This document shows, one piece after another, positions 13,168-24,640 of a DNA stretch of 64,000 bases. Source of the stretch: Omphiscola glabra (Eukaryota; Mollusca; Gastropoda; Lymnaeidae); assembly GCA_964017045.1 (NCBI GenBank), contig OZ024794.1:4543501-4607500 (forward strand). Reading direction: 5' to 3'. A program made the translations under genes and the position numbers. The notes below the pieces were generated by a model. That model worked only from the letters and a program-made list of their open reading frames with translations. It had not been told where the DNA came from and made no database searches. The stretch's first letter is position 1. Each line of letters starts with the position of its first letter.

Positions 13168-13334
13168 CATTGGACTAAGAGATATAATCCACTACACCAT
13201 TCAAGTTAGAGAAGAGAAATTTTAAAAGAATAAAAAAATATCATGAACTGTTCTTATTTCTGTCTTTAATGCTTGGTGTCTTTATTATGTAATGTCGAAT
13301 AAACTGTCGCTATCATCTAATGCATTATTTGTTC

Positions 13335-14225
13335 TAGCCTGGATGACAGGGGGAGATGGGATGTAAGCCTGGATGACTGAGGGAGATGGGATGTAAGCCC
13401 GGATAACAGGGGGATATGGGATGTAAGCATTGATGACTGAGGGAGATGGGATGTAAGCATGGATGACTGAGGGAGATGTGGTAAGCCTGGATGACTGAGG
13501 GAGATGGGATGTAAGCATTGATGACAGAGGGAGATGGGATGTAAGCATTGATGACAGAGGGAGATGGGATGTAAGCCTGGATGACTGAGGGGATGTGGTG
13601 GTAAGCATGGATGACTGAGGGAGATGGGGTGTAAGCCTGGATGACAGAGGGAGATGGGATTTAAGCATTGATGACAGAGGGAGATGGGATGTAAGCCTGG
13701 ATGACTGAGGGAGATGTGGTGGTAAGCCTGGATGACTGAGGGAGATGTGATGGTAAGCCTGGATGACTGAGGGAGATGTGGTGGTAAGCCTGGATGACTG
13801 AGGGAGATGTGGTGGTAAGCCTGGATGACTGAGGGAGATGTGGTGGTAAGCCTGGATGACTGAGGGAGATGTGGTGGTAAGCCTGGATGACTGAGGGAGA
13901 TGTGGTGGCAAGCCTGGATGACTGAGGGAGATGTGGTGGTAAGCCTGGATGACTGAGGGAGATGTGGTGGTAAGCCTGGATGACTGAGGGAGATGTGGTG
14001 GTAAGCCTGGATGACTGAGGGAGATGTGGCGGTAAGCCTGGATGACTGAGGGAGATGTGGCGGTAAGCCTTGATGGCAGAGGGAGATGTGACAGTAAGCT
14101 TAAAAGAAAAGGAGATGTGATGTAAGCCCTGATGACAGAGGGAGATGTGGTGGTAAGCCTGGATGACAGAGGACTATGTGATGTAAGCCTTGATGACAGA
14201 ATTGAGAGAGGGAGGTGTGATGTTG
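13335..14225. repeat. Minisatellite, 31-bp unit, about 28 copies
   Basis: gcctggatgactgagggaga plus a variable tail (tgtggtggtaa or tgggatgtaa) repeated in tandem. Two tail variants dominate different halves of the array. Confidence 0.95.
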
Positions 14226-14761
14226 TCTAGTCTTTCTGATGGTAGAAAGAGTCCTGTATAGGGGGCTAGCTAGTCTTGCTGTCTAATGGTAGATACGACC
14301 TTCACAATTTTAGACAAACCTAATTTAAAGCCCAAGTGACGTATCCAAATCGTAAATAATCGATACGAGTTAAACAATGACATTTTAAGTGTATAACTTT
14401 TTAAAAAATAATTAAAATCCTATGTACCGGGACTTCACAAAGACCAGGGATGCCAAAATAGTCTTTTCACTAGTCCGTCTCGGGCGGCACATTTATATAA
14501 GGGTAATAAGGGAAGAGACTGCAATCAGGTTAGCACAAAAGGAAATTAGTAACAAGTCATTTGTTGCCCTCTTGGATACTACTTCTCAGCTAAGTGCAAT
14601 TTTAAAACAAAAAATCTATTCGTTTTTTCTGTTTGTTCGCTGACGAAGGCTTCCTGTCGACACGTTCGTTGTTTTGTTACGTTCCTTTTTTTCAGATTTA
14701 AGCTTACTTTGTTTTACTAATTTCCTACATTTTTATATATATTGATGGGTGCGATTGTCAG
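14226..14761. other. Unassigned sequence
   Basis: A 73-codon open frame (14422-14643) lacks recognisable domains; the segment tgtttgttcgctgacgaagg followed by tcgacacgtt near 14631 looks like a transposon tail. No gene is called. Confidence 0.3.
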
Positions 14762-15216
14762 GCTTCGGCACAGGCTCCACTTTTCTTCCGCCCTGGCTCC
14801 ACTTTTCTTCCGCCCTGGCTCCACTTTTCTTCCGCCCAGGCTCCACTTTTCTTCCGCCCAGGCTCCACTTTTCTTCCGCCCAGGCTCCACTTTTCTTCCG
14901 CCCAGGCTCCACTTTTCTTCCGCCCAGGCTCCACTTTTCTTCCGCCCAGGCTCCACTTTTCTTCCGCCCAGGCTCCACTTTTCTTCGGCCCAGGCTCAAC
15001 TTTTCTTCCGCCCAGGCTCCACTTTTCTTCCGCCCAGGCTCCACTTTTCTTCCGCCCAGGCTCCACTTTTCTTCCGCCCAGGCTCCACTTTTCTTCCGCC
15101 CAGGCTCCACTTTTCTTCCGCCCAGGCTCCACTTTTCTTCCGCCCAGGCTCCACTTTTCTTCCGCCCAGGCTCCGCTTTTCTTCGGCCCAGGCTCCGCTT
15201 TTCTTCGACCCGGCCC
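14762..15216. repeat. Minisatellite, 22-bp unit, about 21 copies
   Basis: cccaggctccacttttcttc plus cg repeated almost without change. Because 22 is not a multiple of three but the unit has no stops, long frames run through it on both strands; these are by-products. Confidence 0.95.
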
Positions 15217-15301
15217 TGTTTCTAGCTAAAAATCATACCACGATAAATAAGTAATTAGGTTCCCTATCGCGGGGCAACTGAGAGGCGTGATGCCCTAAGG
15301 C

Positions 15302-15496
15302 CAGAGGTTCCCAAACTTTTCACGGCGCCCTCGCTGCCCTCCCTGTTTTCAGAAAGCGCCCCAAAGTCAAAATTAAATTTTAACAAGTGTGCAACGAAAC
15401 AGCGAATATTTTTGTGATTATTTTTCACTTCACGTCACCCCTGTGAGGTAGCCGCGGCCCCACGGGGCGTCGCGACACATATTTTGGGAAACGCTC
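15302..15496. mobile_element. hAT-like MITE relic (CAGNGGTTCCCAAAC ends)
   Basis: Left end cagaggttcccaaacttttc faces attttgggaaacgctc, the classic end type of many animal hAT elements. The last bases have decayed and no target duplication was found. Confidence 0.6.
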
Positions 15497-16084
15497 CCAC
15501 AGGATAGTTTATTTGCATGTTTTTGTGTTGGCACGTCGCTGAGACCATCATGTACAAGAAATCCTGCATCCGACATGACGCATGGTCCGCATACGAAGCG
15601 GAGCCCACCCCCACACAGCACTTATTTATACAAGCTACAAGAAGCTCGTGACACGAATACATAATGTGACACCACATCAACAAACATATTTTACATAATA
15701 TATCACAGCTGGCTTCATTGTATTCAAAACATTCACCCACGTACAGACGCTGAATAAAAAAAGGGGGTAGGGGGAACAGAGAAAGGGAAGCACGGGAGAT
15801 GAAGCCACAGTAGACTATAAGCCTAGAGATAGTAAGAGTGACCCCGGGGGGGGGGGGTGTTAGAGCAGTCAAAGTTTTCTTAGAAAGAGAGGGGCAGAGA
15901 GAGGACACTAGCTGGGGAAGTAGGGTTGTAGAGTAGGGTTGTAGAGTGGGGCTGTAGAGTGGGGCTGTAGAGTGTGGCGTTCTGCATTGGGTGATTTGTT
16001 GCATATACATTGATATATGTAGGGGCGGCACTTTCGGTAAACTGCAGAGTAATTAGCACCTCCCACCCCCCCACCCCTTGGCGT
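15497..16084. other. Unassigned sequence with G-run and short repeats
   Basis: A G-run lies at 15844-15857 and a 13-15-bp repeat (gtagagtggggct / gtagagtagggtt) at 15925-15975. Open frames on the minus strand show no domain. Confidence 0.35.
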
Positions 16085-16800
16085 CACTAACCCCAGATTC
16101 GGCGATAACCCTAGATACGGCACTAACTCTGGATACGGCACTGTTGTGAACTAGAGTTAGTTAGCCTGATGTTTTGATATGAAAGTTGTTTATGCATGGT
16201 GAGAGTTTGTATGAGAACCACTGTTGTTAGAGTGAACACTTTTTAGCCCATTAGTTGTTATGAATTATATTGGCTGAATGGTGATTGGATGACAGGGAAA
16301 TGTTAATAAACAAGTGAGTGGGTATAAAAGGACAGTGTGTTGGTTAGGCGAGAGAGAGACCGGGAGATTTGTATAGGAAGACAAGAATTTTGGCAGTTAG
16401 AGATTTAGGGATCGTGAGAGTGGAACACCTGTGTCAGTCAGAGTTTAGTTTTCACACCTGTGTAATAAGGATTTCAGATGATGTATTAATGACTCTTGGG
16501 GTACCGCGCTATATAAGACAACATATAATAATAATAATATACTGAATAAACTGACTTATGAAACTCGATGTATTATTGTGTCATTGTGTGGACCTCATTG
16601 GAATCATAGAGACCCTAGACAACGAGAGTAGGCCGTAGAGTATGAAGGCCGTAACATTTGGAGGCCGCAATGAAATTAGGCCGTAACAGGCACTAACTCT
16701 AAATACTGCAGTAACTCAGGATACGACACTAACTCCAGATACGACACTAACTCAGGATACGACACTAACTCTAGATACGACACTAACTCTAGATACGACC
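16085..16800. repeat. 18-20-bp repeat split by a solo LTR
   Basis: Units of the type gatacgacactaactct occur at 16085-16141 and 16689-16800. The two halves are one array interrupted by the LTR insertion at 16142-16688. Confidence 0.8.
16142..16688 (+). mobile_element. Solo LTR of an LTR retrotransposon
   Basis: 547 bp beginning TGTTGTGAAC and ending CGTAACA (TG...CA), flanked by a 5-bp duplication ggcac (16137-16141, 16689-16693). It contains a TATA box (ggtataaaagg, 16321) and a polyadenylation signal (aataaa, 16545), ordered as in an LTR. No internal region remains, which fits recombination between two LTRs. Gypsy-like by duplication length only; clade unproven. Confidence 0.85.
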
Positions 16801-16894
16801 AGTGTTTCTTTCAGATATATTACCCCCCACCCCCCCCCCCCGGGCATTTTAGATTTTCCGGGAGGTGGAGTGCCAGTTGCCAGTGGGCAGTGGC

Positions 16895-17057
16895 CAGAGG
16901 ATAAGCTAAGGGTTGGCACATGGGACATACGTCCCGGGGCGCCAGACTAGTGGGGGCACCAAAATGGGCTTTAATGGTTGAAATATTTGGTTTCAGAGGG
17001 GAGGATGGCGTAAAAATGAATCATGCCCCCTGACGCCAAGCTCTAGCTACGCCCCTG
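16895..17057. mobile_element. MITE relic
   Basis: The left end cagaggataagctaagg is an imperfect partner of the right end agctctagctacgcccctg. The inside has ccggggcgcc and is otherwise unlike family A. No target duplication recognised; a C-run lies just upstream (16827-16842). Confidence 0.45.
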
Positions 17058-17319
17058 CCTGTAGCGTAGAAAAGGGGGGGGAGTGAGGTTTTTCATCCAG
17101 GTGGGACTTTTTCTTTATATGGAGGTGTGGCATTTTCGGACAACTTCACAGGTTGTATCGTGAAAGGCAGGGCGGCACAAAATATTTTGCCCCAATGGTG
17201 GCACTAATAGTTGCTATGCTTCTAGGCAGTTTTATCTCTCATTTCCAAAAGTATCCATCATTTTAATCGGGGTGCAGGTTAGAAATCGAGGGCGCTGATG
17301 AATCGTGTTTTTATTTATT

Positions 17320-17925
17320 TAAATAAATCCAAGACAAAGATCATGAAGATAAACTCAGCCAACCAAGAGCATATCTCCTGGTAGGAAATGCACTGGGAGA
17401 AGTGGAGGCCTTCACATACTAAGGCAGCACCATTGAATTTAATGGTGGATCCGAAGCGAATGTCAGGGTTAGAATAGGAAGGCTATGTCAGTATTGGTGC
17501 CATTAAAGAAAATATGGGAGTAAAAAGAGCTGACTCTTCAAACCAAAGTCAGAATTTTCAATACAAATGCCAAAAAATGCCTACTTTATGTAGCCGAAAC
17601 TTGCAGAACATCAGCGAGCATTACGCAGAAAGTACAGACCTTCATAAACACTTGCCCTTGAAAGATCCTGAACATCAAATGGCCAAAAAACATCACCAAC
17701 AAAGACTTACTAGATGGAACTTACCATGTGCCTATTGCTGAAGACAACATAAGGAAAAGATGGATGTGGATAGGGAAAATTATCCGCAAACCCCCACTTA
17801 ATATCACCAGACAATCTCTCTAACATGAAATCCAAAGGGAAAAAAAGAAAGAGAAGAAGCACTAAAAATACGTGGAGTCGCGAGCAAGAGGCAGACAAAC
17901 AAAGTTTGGGATACACTACAGCTCC
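17320..17925 (+). pseudogene. LINE reverse-transcriptase ORF, 3' part, frame-broken
   Basis: Read across three frames this gives the C-terminal region of a non-LTR retrotransposon ORF2. Landmarks are NKSKTKIMKIN, EVEAFTYLGSTIEF, then a KVRIFNTNV-type segment, LLYVAETCRTSASITQKVQ, FINTCLRKILNIKWP, KRWMWIGKIIRKPPLNITRQ and TWSREQEADKQSLG. At least three frameshifts and two stops. The 5' part is missing, as usual for LINEs. The clade is not settled by eye. Confidence 0.7.
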
Positions 17926-18639
17926 ATTATTTTCAACTATTTTTCTTCAATTAAAGTTTTCAAACTGCATATTAAACAGAAATTAACCAAGGTATATATA
18001 CTTTCTATACATAGAATAAAAGGCCAGGATCTGATCTTTCACGTGGTGGTAGCATTATGTCGCTAACTTGAATAGGCGCGAAGCCGCGAGCGTTTGAAAC
18101 ACCATGGGGTAGATCGGCACTCGCGAAAGCGCCGTAAAATTTGTCAAAATTGATACTTTTCAAACACAAAAAAAAAACACTTTCCGATACAAGTTAAAGA
18201 CACAGTAGTAACATATTTTGACAGATAAAGACTTAAACTTTACTGACATATAAATTTTATTGGTGTAACACTGCCAGAAGTATTTTTTTTTTTTTTATTA
18301 TGAAAAAATGACCCCAAAAAGCATTTTTTCTTCAGTTTGGACTACCTAATGGAAGCAACTGGAAAAGAACGCACAGGACAGTGATACGTGGAAAACTCTT
18401 ATAGACGATCTATCCTCGAGACGGGGTAAAAGCCGTCTCCCCAGAATTTCTTTTATTATTTCAAACTCAAGAGGTGCATCTTACAGTACCAGGTTATAGT
18501 TGAATTCAATTTTTCTATTAGACTTTTTGATCAGGGGTAGGACATTTTTAAAGGTCTGGGGAGTTATTATGGTGCCAGTGCCATAAATAAAAGTGAATTC
18601 AGTTTTGCTGTGGAGTGCCCCAGGGTAATTGGTTCCATG
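17926..18639. other. Unassigned AT-rich sequence
   Basis: No gene or bounded element seen; a T-run lies at about 18284-18296. Confidence 0.3.
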
Positions 18640-18826
18640 ACTAAACGACAAGTGACAAAATGACAAGTGACAAAACGACAAGTTGAAAAAATGACAAGGT
18701 GACAAAAAGACAAGGTGACAAAAAGACAAGGTGACAAAAAGACAAGGTGACAAAATGTCGTTTTGTCACCTTTCGTTTTGTCACTTGTCGTTTTGTCCTT
18801 TGTCGTTTGTTCACTTGTCTTTTTAT
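18640..18826. repeat. Tandem repeat folded into a large palindrome
   Basis: About 16-bp units (gacaaggtgacaaaaa) run to 18755, then the complementary units (cgttttgtcacttgt) run to 18826, so the block can form one long hairpin. It is flanked by direct copies of ccagggtaat (18608 and 18833). Confidence 0.8.
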
Positions 18827-19062
18827 CTGGTTACCAGGGTAATCATTTGGCACAAGATTATAGTCAACCCCATATTCTAACATTGATCAGCATGAAGGAA
18901 GGGGTGCATTAGATGCATACGTGAATTCACTGTTTCTTTCAGACAAATTTGAGGTAACTTTCGTGTGGGAAGTGCCAAAAATAGCCATAATAATGATCAA
19001 AGACATCTTCAACGCCGCACCAGGTGAACATGAACTAAATTCATTCCAGCTGTGGCGCCCTT

Positions 19063-19300
19063 GATGCTATGCATTTTGAGGCTATGCGTTTTGAGGCTAT
19101 GCGTTTTGATGCTATGCTTTCTGAGGCTATGCGTTTTGAGGCTATGCATTCTGAGGCTATGCATTCTGAGGCTATGCATTCTGAGGCTATGCATTCTGAG
19201 GCTATGCATTTTGAGTCTATGCATTTTGAGTCTATGCGTTTTGAGTCTATGGGTTTTGAGTCTATGCGTTTTGAGTCTATGCATTTTGAGGCTATGCATT
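19063..19300. repeat. Minisatellite, 15-bp unit, about 16 copies
   Basis: gctatgcattYtgag repeated in tandem, flanked by related gcgcccttgatgctatgc (left) and gtgcccttgaggctatgc (right) ends. It is open in several frames on both strands because 15 is a multiple of three. Confidence 0.95.
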
Positions 19301-20299
19301 TTCCCTGCTTAATTGTGGTGCCCTTGAGGCTATGCAATTTTCCTTGCTTAATATCGCCAATAAAATCTTGAAAGTCTCTGGAAAATTTTTTGATTAATTC
19401 AAAATACAAGAATGCATTTTAGCATATACATTAATTTAACTTTGCAACATTCTTCACTTGGAGAGCAACGGAAGAAATGCTAGTTTAAAAAAACGGAGGT
19501 ATAACTTAACCATAGAAACATCGTATGAGCCTAGCCTAGCAACCCCTACGGATATTTTAGGAACTTAAAGATGTGATGTGGATATTTTCTTACTTATCAT
19601 CTTTCAATGCAAAGTTGGGGGGGGGGGGGGGGGGAACAAAAACGAAAAGTGGCAAAAAGGGCCTCAAAAAGTCTATAAGGTCTATACTGTATGGGTTATC
19701 AAAACTGGTCATCCTTATAAATTATATATGAACGCCATTATTGTGTAAATAAGACATGCGTTGTTTACAAAATAACGTATAAATTTACCACACCAAAAAA
19801 AAATGGAATTGACATGATAATCTAAAAGGCAAGTTCACAAAAATCATCTCCTTTTTTATCTTTCCAATAGATTCTCATCTAGAAAAAATATTACTTTTTA
19901 AAAATCCGTGCAACTAGATGGGACAATTTGTTGATTATTCTGATATTTTAGTGATATCAAAAATACAAAAGCAGTTTGGAATTTAAATATAGGCTATTTT
20001 TTTTTCTAAAACTCTGTTATTCAAGAAACTTTGTTAAAAAATTAACACATTTCAAGAAAACACAAACGATTTCTATATTATAATTGATGAAATCATAAAA
20101 ATAAATGTGCACTATTTCTATGCGACCGTAAATTATTGAATTAAAAAAAATAATCTCAATTTGTATACGTTTCCTTTTTATATAACTCAACATTCATGGA
20201 ATCAAGTACATTTATAATTATGCTAATAAATATTTTTTTTGAAACCTAATGTCATCATAATATTTCTAATTAACACCTATCCCTACTTTAAGAGTAAAT
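19301..20299. other. Unassigned AT-rich sequence
   Basis: No gene seen. A G-run of about 17 lies at 19617-19634. Confidence 0.3.
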
Positions 20300-20690
20300 A
20301 TTTTTAAATGAGATATAATTTGATAATAGATTGCGTATATTTGATACTTAGCAAGAACGATTAATAGAATTGTAGAACCTAAAATATTAATGTAAAGGTA
20401 GTTTAATAGAGTGTTAATAAAGTTTATAATGTCTTTAAATTTTAAATTTGTGAAGATGCTGGCATCCGCCCGTCACAAGGTGACGATGGTGTGGAATTCG
20501 CAGGATCATGAAATATATCGAACGTAGCGATATATCATAGATTCAACTAATTGTAATCGGTTAAAAGCACCACATACTATTCTTTTGAAACTGTTAAAAA
20601 ACAATTTAGTTGTTTTAATTTTAAAAATAATATAATTGTTAATTGTTGTACACATTTTGCTCCGGGGGGGGGGTAGTGCGCAACCCCCCC
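20300..20690 (-). repeat. Dispersed AT-rich repeat, copy 2
   Basis: The reverse complement matches 3363-3845 with the same order of landmarks; see copy 1. It ends beside G- and C-runs (20663-20701). Confidence 0.6.
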
Positions 20691-20791
20691 CCCCCCCCCC
20701 CGGGAGAGATAGCTGAAAGTACCCTGGATACGACACTGTTTGGCTGTCTCTTGTTGATTCTAAGATTCGATAAAAAATACCTGATCAACAA

Positions 20792-20932
20792 CAGTGGCGC
20801 AGAGAATTTTTCCGCTCCTTTTACGAAATAAACTCTACAGTTGACCGAACATGCCACCCCCTCCAAAAAAAAAAAGAAAATTTGCCGCGCAGGGCTGATC
20901 GCCCCCTCCACGCCCCCTTCCTACGTCTCACT
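20792..20932. mobile_element. MITE relic
   Basis: Starts CAGTGGCGCAGAG and ends cctacgtctcac, a worn CCTACGCCACTG end. The core (ctacagttgaccgaacatg) is related to 8281-8375. Confidence 0.5.
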
Positions 20933-21169
20933 ATCTCACTTTGATTCACCAATTGCCGGAGCCGTCACGTGACTTCTTGAGACCCCTTGCCACTTTTCAG
21001 TTTGTTCCCCTGGCATTTAAAGATGAAAGTTTATTTTTTTTTAATCTTCATCACAACTTAAGGCCCCAATTTATATCCGAGGCAGTGGCGTAGCTGGGGT
21101 TGGTATCACCCGGTGTAGTAAACTCAGCTGCAGAACTGTCTATCACTTGATCAAAATCAATAACCTTCA

Positions 21170-22402
21170 CCGAATCACTTCTCAAAGGCACTTGACCGTG
21201 TCAATCATAGTTTGCTATTACACAAACTGCAGAGATATGGGATCCAAGGCACTACCAAAACATAGATCTCTAGCTTCTTCAGCGACCGATGCCAGGCCGC
21301 AGGGATAGACGGCACAAACTCCTCCTTTGTCGGTTTTAAGTCAGGGGTCCCCCAGGGCTCTGTGCTGGGCCCATGTTTGTTCCTAGCATATATCAATGAC
21401 CTGCAAGAGAAGCTGACCTCCCAAGCAAGACTGTTCGCAGATGACACGGCGGTGTACAGGACGATCACCAACAGTTCTGACCAGGACCAGCTGCAACAGG
21501 ACCTCCATCGGTTAGCCGAGTGGGAGATGAGCTGGGACATTGAATTTCATCCCGTCAAGTGCCAGACACTGTCAGTCTCCAGAAGCAGATCCCCTCTACA
21601 CCACCCTTACGAATTGCATGGCCATATTCTAGAGCCAGTTTCCTCCGTAAAGTATCTAGGTGTTACCGTCCAAAGAGAGGTCCGCTGGGACGAGCACATT
21701 AACAATGTGTGCAACCGGGCAAACAAGACCCTGGGGTTCCTAAGGCGAAATATGAAGATCTGCAATTCAAGCGTGAAAGAAAAAGCCTATAAAGCCTTTG
21801 TCCGGCCGCTTTTAGAGTACGCATCCTCAGTGTGGGACCCATTTACCCAGAAGAGCATCGACAGGTTGGAGGCGGTCCAGCGACGGGTAGCACGCTTTGT
21901 CATGAATTGCTACAGAAACACCTCTAGTGTTGGCAGCATGCTGGAAACACTGGGCTGGTCACCGTTGGAAGAACGACGACGACTATCTAGGCTCTCCATG
22001 TTGTACAAGATCAAAAATTGGCTGGTCCACTGCTCCAGTATCAAACAGAAACTCGTCAATCTCCCCCTAGACAGCGAAGAGGCCACGACAAGCAGTTCCG
22101 ACTTTTAAAAACAAGAACTCAGTACAGGAGCTCCCCATTCCTGCCAAAGACAAAAATGGACTGGAACAAGCTTCCAAAAGCAACAGCTGAGGCGACTACA
22201 TTTGACACATTTGCGTCTATTGCATCCTGTCTTCCACCCCCAGTTCATAACACCATTGCTAAATTACCCTTACAACCAGTGAATTACCCCCTTCAAAATC
22301 ACGCACATTAACATCGCGAACCCCTATGAAACCTAGGAGCCAGAATGATCAATTCATTGACCATGGGCCCTCAAAATATAGAAGAAGGAGAGAAGAAGAA
22401 GA
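21170..22402 (+). pseudogene. Jockey-like LINE reverse transcriptase, 5'-truncated
   Basis: Starts mid-domain at SKALDRVNHSLLLHKLQRYG and runs through SGVPQGSVLGPCLFLAYIND and the catalytic LFADDTAVY box. The ORF end is DWNKLPKATAEATTFDTFAS. A TAG at 21263 replaces the usual Trp codon, and a frameshift near 22080-22108 splits the C terminus (frame 1 to 22108, then a second frame to 22311). The 3' end is a short (GAA)-rich tail (about 22381-22402), typical of LINE insertion. It lies inside hAT copy 2. The superfamily is jockey/CR1-like by motif; the exact clade is not claimed. Confidence 0.85.
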
Positions 22403-22429
22403 CTGTCAATTGATAGTAGATTCAGATCA

Positions 22430-22760
22430 GAAAGGCTTGATTATCCCACAGGGACAGAAAATAGTTTTCCTACCATGCTCTCCTTAAACATTAATCTTCG
22501 CTCTAGAGAAATTCCACTTTGATCTGATTTTAAATGTGCCTTTTCAATAGCATGTTCCACCAAGAGACAGCGCTCCTCGTGCAGAAACAATCTTAAGGCC
22601 TCTAGGTTGGTCACCACTTTGTCAAGAGTGAAGCATTTATTCTACAGATACTGCTTTGTAAGATTAACTTCCTCAAGTACATCAGCCAATAGGTAAAGGT
22701 AGAAGATAAATATGCGAAATCACAGAAAGCATGTTAAAGACCCTGTGCTGTGTGGCACTC
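22430..22760 (-). pseudogene. hAT transposase remnant inside copy 2
   Basis: The minus strand, read with frameshifts, gives LRLFLHEERCLLVEHAIEKA and the preceding leucine-rich segment found in KIAA1586/ZMYM-like hAT proteins. Several stops. It supports the identity of the host element. Confidence 0.5.
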
Positions 22761-23428
22761 TTGCTCAAATGTTAAGGGTTGTGCTTGTGGCGAATATATT
22801 TATTTTTGAGTATTTCCGGGTTTCGATATATTTAGTTTCAAGAACCATTAAAAAATTAAATAAATTTAAAATAATTATTAAAAGAAAATAGAAAATTTTG
22901 TTAACCCTATAAATGGGTTAAAAAGTCATTTTTTAATTTTTATCTATTCGATTTATGCACTAAGAATTGCCCGACCAAGTCGTATTTGGTATCAATGGAA
23001 AGCTTTATTTCTCAGAATTTAGATAAATATAATTTCCTGTCTCTTACGAAAGTTACCGAACACTCCAATCGGCGTTCAAGCATGGTCAAAACGGTGTTTT
23101 CTGACCTAATTATAGAATCACCTTATTTCTGACGCATATACCTTGACCTTTTAATAAAGCAAGCATTTGGATTGGTTAGAGGTGTTGAAAATGTACGTGT
23201 GGACAGTTATCCTTAAATGAAAGTTTGTAAGACCGAGCAGTGTGTGTTCTGAAAAAATGTATTTTTTTTAATTTGGTGTCACCCGGTGCGGTCCGCACCC
23301 CTTCTACGCCACTTATCCAAGGCCAACATGATGGCCTTGTAATTACAATTACTTTAATTTGTTCTATTACATTTTTGTCAAACTAAATACCTATTTAATT
23401 AAATTTTATCAAACCCATTGCCATTATC

Positions 23429-23721
23429 CAGGGACGTCATTTCAGATTGTGGGCGGGTGGGGGAACCAAAACTTGGCCGCCTTGTTAAGTTGTTTATTAC
23501 TGGGGGCGCCGCATATCAATTTAAATAAAATTGCCATATTATGATTTGTGTTTTCTGTTGTTAATTTAAAATTATCGATACGTTATTTTTTGCCCTTATT
23601 TGTTTTATGTTACGTTTGATTTTCTGTTGTCCTAACTTAATTTGTAAAATCTTGAACATTTATAGAGGGTGTGGGGGGGGGGGGCAAATACCCCTCCCTG
23701 CATATCCAAATGACGTCCCTG
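23429..23721. mobile_element. TIR element with CAGGGACGTCATTT ends
   Basis: Perfect 14-base terminal inverted repeats (CAGGGACGTCATTT and AAATGACGTCCCTG) bound 293 bp with no ORF. Flanks ccattatc and acattttt match at only 5 of 8 positions, so the target duplication is uncertain. A G-run is internal (23672-23683). Confidence 0.8.
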
Positions 23722-24086
23722 ACATTTTTATCATTGGTCTTGTGGGAGAGTACCGGTACTTGTTAGAATTGCACAAGCAGCTACTCGGAAAAACTTGAAT
23801 TCTGCAAGAGCGTCCTGAATCGAAAAAAATCAAGGAACCACTGTCTCTTAAAACTAATATTTTTACTATTTAAAATAGTATTATACTTCACTAAAAATTT
23901 CAAAGTTGTTATATATTAATGAAACTTATATCATTAGAAAGGACTTAGTATTTCCTTTCCATTGATACCAAGTTTATGTTTCTATCTTTATTAGAAAAAA
24001 AGTTATGACATTTTTAGTGTCAGAATTTTTCCTTATATAGCCTTAGTAAATAATTTCCAAAATTCTGTGACCGAAAAAAGACATCT

Positions 24087-24640
24087 TTGACACTCAAAAT
24101 GCGATAACTTTTTATTCAGCAAAGTTAAAGCTCTGAAATTTGCAACACATTTCAATTAAGTATTGGGCTTTAATAATAAATAATTGTCATGCAAATGCTA
24201 CAATAAATATATTAATGCGAGGGAATTGAACAACAGAGGGTACGTAAATTTCATTAAACATTTAGCGCCTGTTCTCAATACTCAAAATGCCATAACTCTT
24301 TTATCTGTAAAGTTAAAGCCCTCAAATTTTCAGCACTACTTAAGTGGGCTTTTATAATAAGCCATTTTCATATTATTATCTTTACTAATGTATTCATGCG
24401 TGGGATTTGAACAACGGAGGGTAAGTATATTTCATTAAACATTTAGCGCCTGTTCTCAATACTCAAAATGCCATAACTTTTTTATCTGTAAAGATAAAGC
24501 CCTGAAATTTTCAGCTTAGTTTAATTAGGTATTGGGCTATTATAATAAGCCCTTTAAATATTAATACATCAATAAATTAATTAAATCAGAGGCATTTGAG
24601 CAACTGAGAGTGAATAAATTTAATTTTAAAATGCAGCCTG
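24087..24640. repeat. 183-bp tandem repeat, about 2.8 copies
   Basis: actcaaaatgccataact occurs at 24097 (variant), 24280 and 24463; each unit also has tttagcgcctgttctcaata. Copies are clearly diverged, so this is an old array. Confidence 0.85.

Larger units (their letters stand above)
21083..23314. mobile_element. hAT transposon, decayed, copy 2 with nested LINE
   Basis: Left end CAGTGGCGTAGCTGGGGTTG, right end cttctacgccact with the last G mutated. Flanks atccgagg (21075-21082) and atccaagg (23315-23322) are 7 of 8 identical, a typical hAT 8-bp duplication. The right part is homologous to copy 1 (5501-6974). A LINE is inserted between about 21170 and 22402, and hAT coding remnants lie at 22430-22760. 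Confidence 0.85.

Noticed and set aside
13285..13911. 208-codon minus-strand frame rich in HLPQSSRLT
   Set aside because: 31-bp minisatellite by-product.
14717..15254. Several frames of 79-170 codons on both strands
   Set aside because: 22-bp stop-free unit gives open frames everywhere.
16887..17065. Target duplication for the relic at 16895-17057
   Set aside because: Flanks gcagtggc and cctgtagc do not match over 8 bases.
21205..21540. 111-codon minus-strand frame
   Set aside because: Antisense shadow of the LINE reverse transcriptase, which has clear RT motifs on the plus strand.
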